Assembly (NCBI RefSeq): GCF_018278905.1
Contig: NZ_CP046600.1
Location: 3,348,001 to 3,412,000 of the forward strand
Direction: 5' to 3'
DNA from: Mycobacterium spongiae
Lineage (GTDB): Bacteria > Actinomycetota > Actinomycetes > Mycobacteriales > Mycobacteriaceae
Length of the DNA stretch: 64,000 bases
A program made the translations under genes and the position numbers. How positions within the stretch are numbered: the first letter of the stretch is position 1; every line of letters begins with the position of its first letter. The notes under the pieces are model-generated. The model was given only the letters and a program-made list of their open reading frames with translations, made no database searches and had not been told where the DNA came from. Below, in pieces: positions 33,469-64,000 of the stretch.

Positions 33469-33520
33469 GTCGGTCAGCGCGGGACGACTCGCTGGTTGCC
33501 CGTGTCCGTCACAGCTGGCG

Positions 33521-35083
33521 CTAGCACTTGGCGCCGCTTGGCGGCGTAGTGCCACCGATCAAGTACGCCGTCACGTAGTCGTCGATACAGCTTTCACCCT
33601 GGAAAACCACGGTGTGCTGGGTTCCTTTGAAGGTGAGCAACGAGCCGCGCAGCTGGTTGGCCAGGTCGACGCCAGCCTTGTACGGCGTGGCCGGATCGTG
33701 AGTCGTCGATACCACCACCGTCGGCGCGAGACCGGGCGCCGAGACCGTGTGCGGCGTGCTGGTCGGCGGCACCGGCCAAAACGCGCAGGTGCCCAGGGGC
33801 GCGTACCCGGTGAACTTCCCGTAGCTCATGAACGGTGCGATCTCGCGGGAGCGGCGGTCTTCGTCAACGATCTTGGCGCGATCGGTGATCGGCGGCTGGT
33901 CAACACAATTGATCGCCACCCGCGCGTCGGTGGAATTGTTGTAGTGCCCACGCGCGTCGCGACGCATGTACATGTCGGCCAGGGCGAGCATGGTGTCTCC
34001 GCGATGGTCAGCCAGCTCCGCGAGACCATCGGTCAGGTGCTGCCACAAATTGGGTGAGTACAGCGCCATGATGGTCCCCACGATGGCGTCGCTGTAGCTC
34101 AGCCCGCGCTTGTCCTTGGTGCGCGCCGGCCTACTGACTCTCGGGTCGTCGGGGTCGACCAGGGCGTCCACCAGGCTGTGGTACACGTCGACAGCCTTGG
34201 CCGGGTCAGTGCCCAGCGGGCAACTCGAATCCTGGGAGCAGTCGGCGGCGTAGTCGTTGAACGCGTCCTGGAACCCCTTGGCCTGACGCAGGTTGGCCTC
34301 TATGGGATCGGCATTGGGGTCGACAGCGCCGTCAAGGATCATCGCCCGCACTCGCTGTGGGTAGGCCTCGGCGTAAGCCGAACCGATCCGCGTTCCGTAC
34401 GAGTAGCCGAGATAGGTGAGTTTGTCGTCACCGAGCGCGACGCGAATGGCCTCCAAGTCCCTGGCGACGTTGACCGTCCCGACATTCGCCAAGAAATTCT
34501 TGCCCATCTTCGCCACGCAGCGGCCAACGAATTGCTTGGTTTGGTCCTCCAAGTACTCGACGCCCGCCTGGCTGTAATCAACTTGCGGCTCGGCGCGCAG
34601 CTGGTCATTGTCGGCGTCCGAATTGCACCAAATGGCCGGCCGCGACGAACCCACCCCGCGCGGGTCGAACCCCACCAGGTCGAAACGCTGATGGACTCGC
34701 CTCGGCAGGGTCTGGAAAACACCCAGCGCCGCCTCGATGCCGGATTCGCCGGGGCCACCGGGATTGATAACCAATGAACCGATTTTGTCGCCCGTCGCGG
34801 GAAATCGAATCAACGCCAACGAGGCCACATCGCCGTCGAGGTTGTCGTAGTCGACGGGCACGGCAAGCCTGCCGCACAGGGCGCCACCCGGGATCTTCAC
34901 CTCGGGGTTGGAGGAGCGACACGGCGACCACCGCACCGGGTCGCCCAGCTTCGGCTCGGCCATGTGCGCACGCCCGCCGACCACGCGAATGCAGCCCGCG
35001 AGCACCACCGCCACGACGGCCAGCGCGGTCCCGATCAGCAAAATGCGCGCCTTCTTGTCGCGGCGAGTCAGCCCCATGCCCAC
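33521..35083 (-). CDS. caeA: Carboxylesterase A / Hip1-type serine protease, lipoprotein
   Basis: 520 residues, matching Rv2224c (caeA, hip1). A lipoprotein signal peptide ends in VVAVVLAGC (lipobox cysteine about 31). The mature part has NPGGPGESGIEAALG, RFDLVGFDPRGVGSSRPA, the nucleophile YLGYSYGTRIG (Ser about 228), STTHDPATPYKAGVDLANQL (Asp about 463) and FKGTQHTVVFQG (His about 490), so the catalytic triad is complete. M. tuberculosis Hip1 is a cell-envelope protease that cleaves GroEL2 and dampens innate responses. GTG at 35083 gives MGMGLTRRDKKAR, agreeing with the relative; the open frame extends to 35125. Its paralogue Rv2223c lies downstream on the same strand, separated by the low-GC remnant. 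Confidence 0.94.
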   Translation of the reverse strand: MGMGLTRRDKKARILLIGTALAVVAVVLAGCIRVVGGRAHMAEPKLGDPVRWSPCRSSNPEVKIPGGALCGRLAVPVDYDNLDGDVASLALIRFPATGDKIGSLVINPGGPGESGIEAALGVFQTLPRRVHQRFDLVGFDPRGVGSSRPAIWCNSDADNDQLRAEPQVDYSQAGVEYLEDQTKQFVGRCVAKMGKNFLANVGTVNVARDLEAIRVALGDDKLTYLGYSYGTRIGSAYAEAYPQRVRAMILDGAVDPNADPIEANLRQAKGFQDAFNDYAADCSQDSSCPLGTDPAKAVDVYHSLVDALVDPDDPRVSRPARTKDKRGLSYSDAIVGTIMALYSPNLWQHLTDGLAELADHRGDTMLALADMYMRRDARGHYNNSTDARVAINCVDQPPITDRAKIVDEDRRSREIAPFMSYGKFTGYAPLGTCAFWPVPPTSTPHTVSAPGLAPTVVVSTTHDPATPYKAGVDLANQLRGSLLTFKGTQHTVVFQGESCIDDYVTAYLIGGTTPPSGAKC

Positions 35084-35282
35084 ATATGCTGCCAGAGGTG
35101 GTCGAAGATGCTGGTGAGCGGCCATCGGCGGGTGGCCCCGAAAAGAAGCTGCTGTGATTTAGCGCCAAGTTAGCCGTCACACGGTGCATCGATAAGACGG
35201 AAATGGCAGACTGTCATGGTCAGACGAACCCGGGGACCCGCTTGGGCCACGAGGATCGACCCGACCACCACGAGGGACAATG

Positions 35283-36131
35283 ATGTCTGAGCAGAATGTC
35301 TATGGGGCTGACCGCTCCACAAACTCCTCGAGACCACGGGCCCAGATCCGTACCCACCACCTGCAGAAAATGAAGGCCGAAGGCCACAAGTGGGCCATGT
35401 TGACGGCCTATGACTACTCCACTGCCAGGATCTTCGACGAAGCCGGCATCCCGGTGCTGCTAGTCGGCGATTCGGCGGCGAACGTCGTGTACGGCTACGA
35501 CACGACGGTGCCTGTGTGTATCGATGAGCTGATTCCGCTGGTTCGCGGCGTGGTCAGGGGCGCCCAGCACGCCCTGGTCGTCGCCGACCTGCCATTCGGC
35601 AGCTACGAGGCGGGACCCGCTGCGGCGCTGGCGAGCGCCACCCGGTTCATGAAGGAAGCTGGGGCGCACGCCGTCAAGCTCGAAGGCGGCGAGCGGGTGG
35701 CGGACCAGATCGCTTGCCTCACCTCCGCGGGAATCCCGGTCATGGCGCACATCGGTTTCACCCCGCAAAGCGTGAACACCCTCGGCGGCTTCCGGGTGCA
35801 AGGCCGTGGCGACGCGGCCGAACAGACCGTGGCCGATGCCATCGCAGTGGCAGAAGCCGGAGCCTTTTCTGTCGTCATGGAGATGGTGCCGGCCGAATTG
35901 GCTACGCAGCTCACCGGCAAGCTCACCATTCCGACCATCGGTATCGGAGCCGGTCCAAACTGCGATGCCCAGGTCCTGGTCTGGCAGGACATGGCCGGGA
36001 TGAGCGGCGGCAAGAGCCCCCGCTTCGTCAAGCGATACGCCGACGTCGGCACCGAATTGCGCCGTGCCGCGACGCAGTACGCGGAAGAGGTTGCCGGCGG
36101 GGCGTTCCCTGCCGACGAGCATTGCTTTTAG
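35283..36131 (+). CDS. panB: Ketopantoate hydroxymethyltransferase
   Basis: Adds a hydroxymethyl group from methylene-tetrahydrofolate to 2-ketoisovalerate, the first committed step to pantothenate and CoA. 282 residues as a TIM barrel with the family blocks [21 protein letters not shown] (about 36-56), [16 protein letters not shown] (about 60-75, metal Asp), HAVKLEGG (catalytic region), [20 protein letters not shown] and MEMVPAELA (Glu). An ATG at 35280 directly precedes the one chosen; 35283 gives better spacing to GAGGG and the usual MSEQ start. The ketoisovalerate substrate is also the valine precursor handled by IlvE. It is the last gene before the PE_PGRS expansion. Confidence 0.96.
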   Translation: MSEQNVYGADRSTNSSRPRAQIRTHHLQKMKAEGHKWAMLTAYDYSTARIFDEAGIPVLLVGDSAANVVYGYDTTVPVCIDELIPLVRGVVRGAQHALVVADLPFGSYEAGPAAALASATRFMKEAGAHAVKLEGGERVADQIACLTSAGIPVMAHIGFTPQSVNTLGGFRVQGRGDAAEQTVADAIAVAEAGAFSVVMEMVPAELATQLTGKLTIPTIGIGAGPNCDAQVLVWQDMAGMSGGKSPRFVKRYADVGTELRRAATQYAEEVAGGAFPADEHCF

Positions 36132-36160
36132 GCCGGCCGATCCGGCCACCGAGGGCCGTT

Positions 36161-36515
36161 GATGCGGCGCGCCATTTGCAGCAGAAGCCGAGCGGAGCTG
36201 CCGTGAGGTCGCACGCCGCGTTTGTAACGCTAACAGCGGTATTGACCATGCACGGAACCCGAAAAAGCGGACGTGCGACACCGCCATTGGTGGGGTGCGG
36301 CTAAGAAGTTTGACAAATTCTCGGCCGAGTTAATCAGGGTCAGGCCGCCAGCCCGGCTATATACCTCTCAGACAACTTGGCTCACGTAATCGGGGTCGAA
36401 CCACCTCGCTTTCTAAATCAGCGACATCGGCCGGAGACAACGCTTGACTCACCAAAATCTCTGAACTGTCGCTTGATACGGGACAGCTGTTTTTTGGCTG
36501 TAGCGAGGAGTTTTC
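36161..36515 (+). promoter_or_regulatory. Upstream region of the first large PE_PGRS gene (repeat copy 1)
   Basis: From 36161 this sequence is repeated at 43590 with a constant offset of 7,429 bp and only a few substitutions, so both large PE_PGRS genes have the same control region. It holds TTGACA at 36310-36315, TATATA at 36358-36363, and the segment GGCTCACGTAATCGGGGTC (36379 on), which recurs in decayed form at 61155. GAGGAG precedes the ATG at 36516. The exact promoter is not resolved. Confidence 0.45.
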
Positions 36516-42523
<6,008 letters not shown>

Positions 42524-42561
42524 ATCCGCGCACGACATATGCTCGCCGGACGCCGACCTAG

Positions 42562-43586
42562 CTGTAAAACTGACTGAGGTTGTTGACAGTCTGGGCTCCT
42601 GAGGAAGGGAGCCACATGGCTGATCGTGTTTGGAGTGAGAAGGAACTGCTCAGGCGGGCCAACCGTCGCCTGGCCGTGCTGAAGCACGCCGAGGAAGTCA
42701 GCGGAAACGTGGCGGCTACCTGCCGCTACTACGGCATCAGCCGCAACGTGTTCTACCGGTGGAAGCGGCGCTACGAAGACGAGGGCCTCGACGGCCTCAA
42801 AGACCGCTCCAGCGCCCCGCTGCACTGCCCGACGATCACCGAGCCAGAGGTGGTGGACAAGATCATTCACCTGCGGCAGCACTACCACTTCGGGCCATCG
42901 AGGATCACCATGTACCTCAAGCGCTACCACGACGTCACGATCAGCGCGTCAGGGGTGTGGCGAATCCTCAAGCGGCTCGGGATGAACCGTCTGCCCGCCT
43001 CACAACGCTACAAGCGCCATTCGGGCCGCTGGAAACGCTACGAAAAGCAACGGCCCGGCCATCACGTGCAAATCGATGTGAAGTTCATCGAGCCGATCAC
43101 CACCGGATCGGGCCGCCGCAAGCGCTACTACCAGTACACCGCGATCGACGACTGCACCCGACTACGCGTGCTACGGGCCTACCCCCGCTCCGATCAAAAG
43201 ACCGCGATCCAGTTCCTCGACTACGTGATCTCACGTATGCCATTCCAGGTCGAGAAGATCCAGACCGACAACGGCGCGGAATTCCAATCCAGCTTCCATT
43301 GGCACGCGACCGACCAGGGTATCGGCCACGCCTATATCCGCCCGGCTACACCCAGGCTCAACGGGAAAGTGGAACGCTCGCACCGCATCGATGCCGAAGA
43401 GTTCTACCGGCTGCTCGACGGTGTCGTCGAAGACGACGCCGGCCTGTTCAACCAGAAGCTCAAGGAATGGGAGGACTACTACAACTACCACCGACCCCAC
43501 GGCGGGCTCGGCGGCCAAACCCCATACGAAAGGCTGCTACAAAAGACCAAAGCCCAGCCTGTCACCGGCCCCCGTCAGTCACACAA
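42562..43586 (+). mobile_element. IS481-family insertion sequence, about 1,025 bp
   Basis: Terminal inverted repeats of about 35 bp begin TGTAAAACTGAC at 42563 on the left and, read on the opposite strand from 43585, TGTGTGACTGAC on the right; 26 of 35 positions match, including GACAG and CTGGGCT further in. The ends start with TGT, as usual for IS481-type elements. A single transposase gene fills the element. The element is flanked by CTAG on both sides and lies exactly between the two large PE_PGRS genes. It appears intact. I do not recognise a named IS. Confidence 0.85.
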
Positions 43587-43590
43587 CTAG
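42616..43590 (+). CDS. IS481-family transposase (DDE integrase core)
   Basis: 324 residues from the ATG at 42616, which follows GAAGGGAG. N-terminal helix-turn-helix (about 20-60; YYGISRNVFYRWKRRYEDEGLDGLKDRS). Integrase core with catalytic Asp in HHVQIDVKFIEP (about 157), Asp in KIQTDNGAEF (about 219), and Glu in LNGKVERSHRID (about 256), so the DDE triad is present. The C-terminus WEDYYNYHRPHGGLGGQTPYERL is characteristic of IS481/IS3 transposases. The last codons run through the right inverted repeat and the stop TAG lies in the flanking CTAG. An upstream start at 42580 inside the left repeat is open but less likely. The gene seems functional, with codon use less extreme than its PE_PGRS neighbours. 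Confidence 0.9.
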   Translation: MADRVWSEKELLRRANRRLAVLKHAEEVSGNVAATCRYYGISRNVFYRWKRRYEDEGLDGLKDRSSAPLHCPTITEPEVVDKIIHLRQHYHFGPSRITMYLKRYHDVTISASGVWRILKRLGMNRLPASQRYKRHSGRWKRYEKQRPGHHVQIDVKFIEPITTGSGRRKRYYQYTAIDDCTRLRVLRAYPRSDQKTAIQFLDYVISRMPFQVEKIQTDNGAEFQSSFHWHATDQGIGHAYIRPATPRLNGKVERSHRIDAEEFYRLLDGVVEDDAGLFNQKLKEWEDYYNYHRPHGGLGGQTPYERLLQKTKAQPVTGPRQSHN

Positions 43591-43944
43591 ATGCGGCGCT
43601 CCATATGCAGCAGAAGCCGAGCGGAGCTGCCGTGAGGTCGCACGCCGCGTTTGTAACGCTAACAGCGGTATTGACCATGCACGGAACCCGAAAAAGCGGA
43701 CGTGCGACACCACCATTGGTGGGGCGCGGCGGAATAGCTTGACAAATTCTCGGCCGAGTTAATCAGGGTCAGGCCGCCAGCCCGGCTATATACCTCTCAG
43801 ACAACTTGGCTCACGTAATCGGGGTCGAACCACCTCGCTTTCTAAATCAGCGACATCGGCCGGAGACAACGCTTGACTCACCAAAATCTCTGAACTGTCG
43901 CTTGATACGGGACAGCTGTTTTTTGGCTGTAGCGAGGAGTTTTC
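43590..43944 (+). promoter_or_regulatory. Upstream region of PE_PGRS B (repeat copy 2)
   Basis: This 355-bp block repeats 36161-36515 without indels. It begins exactly at the right edge of the insertion sequence (the final G of CTAG). TTGACA is at 43739-43744, the GGCTCACGTAATCGGGG segment begins at 43808, and GAGGAG precedes ATG 43945. Differences from copy 1 are concentrated at its start and near 43718-43738. Confidence 0.5.
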
Positions 43945-61007
<17,063 letters not shown>

Positions 61008-61154
61008 CGCGGGTTTGGGTCTCTCGTGTTGGTTTGGGCTGGTGGTTTGAGGGTCAGGAGAATCCGGTTCGGTTGGCGATCACCGCACCAAACCGACCGC
61101 GAGCACACTGTAAGGACTTCCGCGAGCAACGGTTACATAACTCTCACACCGCCC

Positions 61155-61180
61155 GGCTCACCTAATCGGGGTCAAACCAC
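61155..61180 (+). repeat. Decayed third copy of the PE_PGRS upstream motif
   Basis: These 26 bases match 36379-36404 and 43808-43833 with two mismatches (core TAATCGGGGTC is intact). In the two intact copies the motif lies about 137 bp before a PE_PGRS ATG; here no PE domain follows. Likely a remnant of a lost copy or a shared recombination/regulatory site. Confidence 0.6.
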
Positions 61181-61678
61181 TATCCACCAACAGTCTGGCA
61201 CGCGCTTTTGAAGTTTGTGGCAGTGAAACTAACCCGGAATACCAGCAGAAACGCTTCAAAAACCGACACTTCGGCAGATGACGATCCGTTCACAGCCAAC
61301 CCGCAGCGGGCCATTAGCCATGCTCCAGAAATGGGTGCGTAGTATCTGCCCTGCAGTTCGATAACAGGCAGATTTCGGCAATGTAATAACCCGAGGAGGT
61401 GAATTACGTGATTATCACCTTCTGAGCGTCGCATGCTCACGCCGGTCGAAATTGTTGAGGCAGTGACGAACCCTTGAATCCCACTACGAAATGCGGCGAC
61501 CCCGTCTCGAATGCGAGTAATTCAGCAATGAGAATGAGGTCACATCGGAAATAGGGTGACACGGAAGAAGAACAATCGGCCAAGGAAGCAAGATCCCCTC
61601 TGGCGGCGCGCGACCGGCCACAAGAGGATGTGGTCATCTTCACTGATACCAGCCACGACGAGCAGTTCGGGGTCGCGC

Positions 61679-61715
61679 CCACCTGCACTCCTGCGATAGG
61701 CAGGAGTGCAGGTGG
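61679..61715. terminator. Perfect 16-bp hairpin, possible terminator
   Basis: Left arm CCACCTGCACTCCTGC (61679-61694), loop GATAG, right arm GCAGGAGTGCAGGTGG (61700-61715), no mismatches. No U-tract. It stands alone in a gene-poor stretch 355 bp before the methyltransferase start. It may end read-through from the PE_PGRS gene or be the relic of a mobile element end. Confidence 0.5.
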
Positions 61716-62070
61716 CCCCGAACACCTTAAAGATACGAACAGCGCACCTACCTGGTCGGGTGGCGGTCCAGTTCAACATCACTGGACAGAAGCCGCGACG
61801 CACCCCAACCTAGCCCAACGCAGTTGTGGGACGACAATTGCTGCATCCAAGCGGCCCCGCAAACGGGCTCGGCAAAGTGTGCCCCCGCATATAGCGCCGA
61901 GCCGCAGACCGCGCCAACCGTGACATCCCCCGCAATCGAGCGCGCAGCACACGTACGCGGCATACATCGCGGCATCCGCATCGGGGCCGCCAGCATCGCC
62001 TATCACCAAAGCCTCCCGTAACCAACGGGTGCGCACGACCAAACGCAACCAGGAGAAGAAGAGGTAGATC

Positions 62071-63030
62071 GTGGCCAGAACCGACAACCACACCTGGACA
62101 AGCACCAAAGACGTGGCAGCCACAGCGCTCGGCGTGGCCGCCGTCCGGGCCGCGGAAACCCGCAACGAGGATCCACTGATCCGCGACCCCCTCGCGAAAC
62201 TGTTCGTCGAAGCGGCCGGTCAGAACGTCTGGAGCATGGTGACCAGCGGCGCAGCCTACGATGAACTCAGGAGTGCTGATCCGGAGTTGGCGGCCAGCAT
62301 GCAAGCCTCGCTGGATCACATTGCGACGCGTACAAAGTTTTTTGACGAATTTGTGCTTGCGGCCGCTGACGCCGGCATCCGCCAAGTGGTCATCCTGGCA
62401 GCCGGCCTCGACACCCGGGCGTGGCGGCTGCCGTGGCCGGACGCAATCACGGTGTATGAACTCGACCAGCCCGAGGTACTCGAGTTCAAGCTGGCGACCT
62501 TGCGTGAGGGCGAGGCCCTGCCAGCAGCGACACACGTCGAGGTCCCGGTGGATCTTCGCGACGACTGGCCGCAGGCATTGCTCCGGGCGGGATTTGACGT
62601 TACCGCGCCAGCTGCCTGGTTAGTCGAAGGCCTCCTTCCGTTCCTCTCCGTGGCGTCCCAGGATCTGCTCTTCGAGCGCGTGCATGAGCTCAGCGCGCCC
62701 AATAGCCGGGTTGCCGCCGAGGCGCTGGACGGCGAGTTCCTCAAACCAGGGAGCGTGGCGCGCCACCGCGCGCGCCTGCAGCGGATGCGCACCGCCGCAG
62801 CCACACTTGCCGAGCTTTCCGACGTCACCGAACTGTGGGACCTCTCCGAGGACCGAGCCGACGTTGCCGATTGGCTGCGCGAGCGCGGTTGGCACGGTTC
62901 TGTGTTGACCGCCGCGCAGCTCCTGGCCCGCCATGACCGCAGCGCACCCGCCGGGCTTGCGGATGCAACCCCGCCGAGCCTGCTGGTAACCGCTCGGCTT
63001 GACACAGGAGACGACCGTCAGTCTGGCTAG
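62071..63030 (+). CDS. SAM-dependent methyltransferase, TIGR00027/UPF0677 family
   Basis: 319 residues. The family signature VVILAAGLDTRAWRLPWPDAITVYELDQPEVLEFK spans about 107-141 and contains the SAM-binding glycine loop and acidic residue (ELDQP). The N-terminus with DPLIRDPLAKLFVEAAG and the later WLVEGLLPFLS are also typical. Mycobacteria have a large set of these proteins (Rv0145/Rv0146-like); most have unknown substrates, with ICMT/O-methyltransferase roles proposed. GTG at 62071 is supported by AGGAGAAGAAGAGG just upstream. It is followed directly by a broken second methyltransferase gene of a different family. The sequence shows no internal defect. Confidence 0.92.
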   Translation: MARTDNHTWTSTKDVAATALGVAAVRAAETRNEDPLIRDPLAKLFVEAAGQNVWSMVTSGAAYDELRSADPELAASMQASLDHIATRTKFFDEFVLAAADAGIRQVVILAAGLDTRAWRLPWPDAITVYELDQPEVLEFKLATLREGEALPAATHVEVPVDLRDDWPQALLRAGFDVTAPAAWLVEGLLPFLSVASQDLLFERVHELSAPNSRVAAEALDGEFLKPGSVARHRARLQRMRTAAATLAELSDVTELWDLSEDRADVADWLRERGWHGSVLTAAQLLARHDRSAPAGLADATPPSLLVTARLDTGDDRQSG

Positions 63031-63640
63031 CAACGCCGCCGCCTCACTCGCCGACCATCCACGGGCTGCTGTCAGCCCAGTGAAGGATGACGGCAGCCTG
63101 GTCGAGGTCTACCGTCGACTGCCGTCGCTGAGTGAAGCTGAGCACATCGATTCGCTACTAGCGCCCAAAATAGTTCCGTGACTAGCGCCCAAGAGTTCCG
63201 TGTTGGATCTCAGCGCCGGGACGGGGCGTGTCTCCAACGCGCTAGCCGCGCAAGGGCATACAGTCACCGCGGTCGATGACTCGCCCGCCATGCCGGAGCA
63301 TGTTCCCTGCGCGCGAACAGTTCAGGCACGAATCGAGCATGTTCGACTGGCCGAGAGATTTGACGCGGTGCTGCTGACATCCAACCTGATCAATTACCCA
63401 GGCACCCCGCTGCTCAGATCGATATTGGCCACGGCCAGCCATCACGTCGCACCCGCAGCGCAGGTCATCATCGAGTAGGAACCGCCGTGTTATTTCGCTC
63501 AGCGGCCGACGGGCTGGACCAGTACTCAGACGCACGGACCCGTGACGATGAGCCTGGCCATCGAGTCCAACAGCCGCGGGGTCATCGTCGCTGGGTTCGT
63601 CCTCGCCAGAGACGCCCAACGTTGGCACCAGCGGGAGCCC
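62999..63640 (+). pseudogene. Broken class I SAM methyltransferase (in-frame stops)
   Basis: One reading frame runs through two stop codons. The first part (to 63178) ends VYRRLPSLSEAEHIDSLLAP; after TGA at 63179-63181 the frame resumes with VLDLSAGTGRVSNALAAQGH (about 63200-63259), the SAM-binding motif I, followed by VTAVDDSP and FDAVLLTSNLINYPG. A second stop TAG at 63476-63478 is followed in frame by EPPCYFAQRPTGW and on to RDAQRWHQ, resembling the tail of such enzymes. The first stop arises because 24 bp (63157-63180) are an imperfect tandem copy of 63181-63202; removing one copy restores a continuous LLAPKSSVLDLSAGTG. The native start is unclear and may overlap the preceding gene. Not expected to yield an active enzyme. 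Confidence 0.7.
63157..63202 (+). repeat. 24/22-bp imperfect tandem duplication that disrupts the methyltransferase
   Basis: ACTAGCGCCCAA is repeated at 63157 and 63181, each copy ending AGTTCCGTG; the first copy has two extra bases. Reading through the first copy yields an in-frame TGA, while the second copy alone keeps the methyltransferase frame. Confidence 0.8.
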
Positions 63641-63809
63641 TTGCGACGACTTAGCACGGTCCCACAGCGACCCGATGGCTACAGGCAACCGCGGCCCGCT
63701 AGTCACAACAACCGGCTTGTCTCCGGTCACCGGACCCCGCCGACATTTTCGTTTGCCGCTTGGGTGTAACGGGCTTGGGCGCAATAGGTTCGCCGCGTAG
63801 GTACGCCAC

Positions 63810-64000
63810 CTACGACGGGGTTATGGCGTTCGCAAGTTGGGTGCGCGCGTCGAGCAGCCCAGGAATGAGACCACCGAACTGCGTGCCCCCAAGAGTGGTG
63901 GTGGTCGGCGGCCCGACAAGGAATGTTGTTGTCGCTTCGACGGGCTGGAGCGGAACGAGGATTCCGCCGACATGAATGGTGGAAGTCAACGACCTCGTCC
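63810..64000 (-). CDS. Unidentified protein, C-terminal end only
   Basis: On the minus strand an open frame enters from the right edge and ends at the stop at 63810-63812, giving about 62 residues including IHVGGILVPLQPVEATTTFL and LGGTQFGGLIPGLLDARTQ. Codon choice and the regular hydrophobic pattern look more like a real mycobacterial protein end than the opposite frames, which are Arg/Pro/Val-rich. The start lies outside the window and I do not recognise the family. The stretch 63641-63809 before it shows nothing convincing. Confidence 0.35.
   Translation of the reverse strand, partial: TRSLTSTIHVGGILVPLQPVEATTTFLVGPPTTTTLGGTQFGGLIPGLLDARTQLANAITPS

Larger units (their letters stand above)
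42558..43590 (+). repeat. CTAG target-site repeats flanking the insertion sequence
   Basis: CTAG occurs at 42558-42561 and at 43587-43590, directly outside the element ends, as expected for a 4-bp target duplication. The right copy also supplies the TAG stop codon of the transposase. It coincides with the first base of the duplicated PE_PGRS upstream block. Confidence 0.65.
61008..62070. other. Gene-poor region between PE_PGRS B and methyltransferase
   Basis: About 1.06 kb with lower GC than its surroundings and no convincing gene. The short open frames on either strand (for example 61180-61440 minus) have non-mycobacterial codon use and no family similarity. It holds a decayed copy of the PE_PGRS upstream motif at 61155-61180 and a perfect 16-bp hairpin at 61679-61715. 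The last bases carry the ribosome site AGGAGAAGAAGAGG for the methyltransferase. It may be the remains of a third PE_PGRS locus. Confidence 0.5.

Noticed and set aside
61180..61440. 86-codon minus-strand open frame after PE_PGRS B
   Set aside because: A/T-ending codons unlike mycobacterial genes, no ribosome site and no recognised family.
63760..63975. 71-codon plus-strand frame near the right edge
   Set aside because: The opposite strand has a more protein-like frame (63810-64000 minus) with better codon use.

Overview
The window is chromosomal DNA of a slow-growing Mycobacterium. GC is high, GTG/TTG starts are common, and gene order matches the M. tuberculosis asnB-to-panB segment (Rv2201 to Rv2225, locus numbers from memory). 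Type VII-linked PE_PGRS genes, which are typical of the slow-growing pathogenic clade, are also present. It is not M. tuberculosis itself. A polyprenyl synthase lies between cobS and ilvE where I recall Rv2209, two extra genes sit between glnA1 and glnE, a PE_PGRS gene separates glnA2 from the Rv2223c-like protease, and two very large PE_PGRS genes follow panB. A relative of the M. kansasii / M. marinum / M. szulgai group is plausible, but I cannot name the species.

Positions 1-29,000 are a dense housekeeping block: asparagine synthetase end, adenosine kinase, A-type Fe-S carrier, glycerate kinase, cobalamin lower-ligand assembly (cobT-cobS), polyprenyl synthase, branched-chain aminotransferase (ilvE), glycine cleavage T protein, a class III adenylyl cyclase, leucyl aminopeptidase, the two-domain EphD, dihydrolipoamide acyltransferase (dlaT), lipoate synthesis (lipB-lipA), and the nitrogen cluster glnA1 / glnE / glnA2. 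dlaT, lipB and lipA belong together functionally because LipB/LipA make the lipoyl group carried by DlaT. glnA1 has a GlnR-type box upstream, and GlnE is the enzyme that adenylylates GlnA1. A thioesterase and an F420-type oxidoreductase are appended to the glnA2-glnE strand.

Positions 29,283-36,131 hold a first PE_PGRS gene, two paralogous TAP-like serine proteases (the second is the Hip1/CaeA lipoprotein), a low-GC remnant between them, and panB.

Positions 36,161-61,007 are the striking part. Two PE_PGRS genes of 1,984 and 5,669 codons lie in tandem and share about 0.94 kb of 5' sequence (promoter, PE domain, linker) and about 1.53 kb of 3' sequence. An IS481-type element flanked by CTAG sits exactly at their junction. 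Both proteins are built on the same 348-bp (116-residue) period. In the first gene there are 10 diverged units. In the second there are 30 complete, nearly identical units plus a partial one (46,801-57,472), with one synonymous marker substitution in only four units. This looks like a recent, concerted expansion of a secreted glycine-rich repeat protein.

Positions 61,008-64,000 are sparse: a decayed copy of the PE_PGRS upstream motif, a long perfect hairpin, a TIGR00027-type SAM methyltransferase, a second methyltransferase broken by a 24-bp tandem duplication, and the end of an unidentified minus-strand gene.
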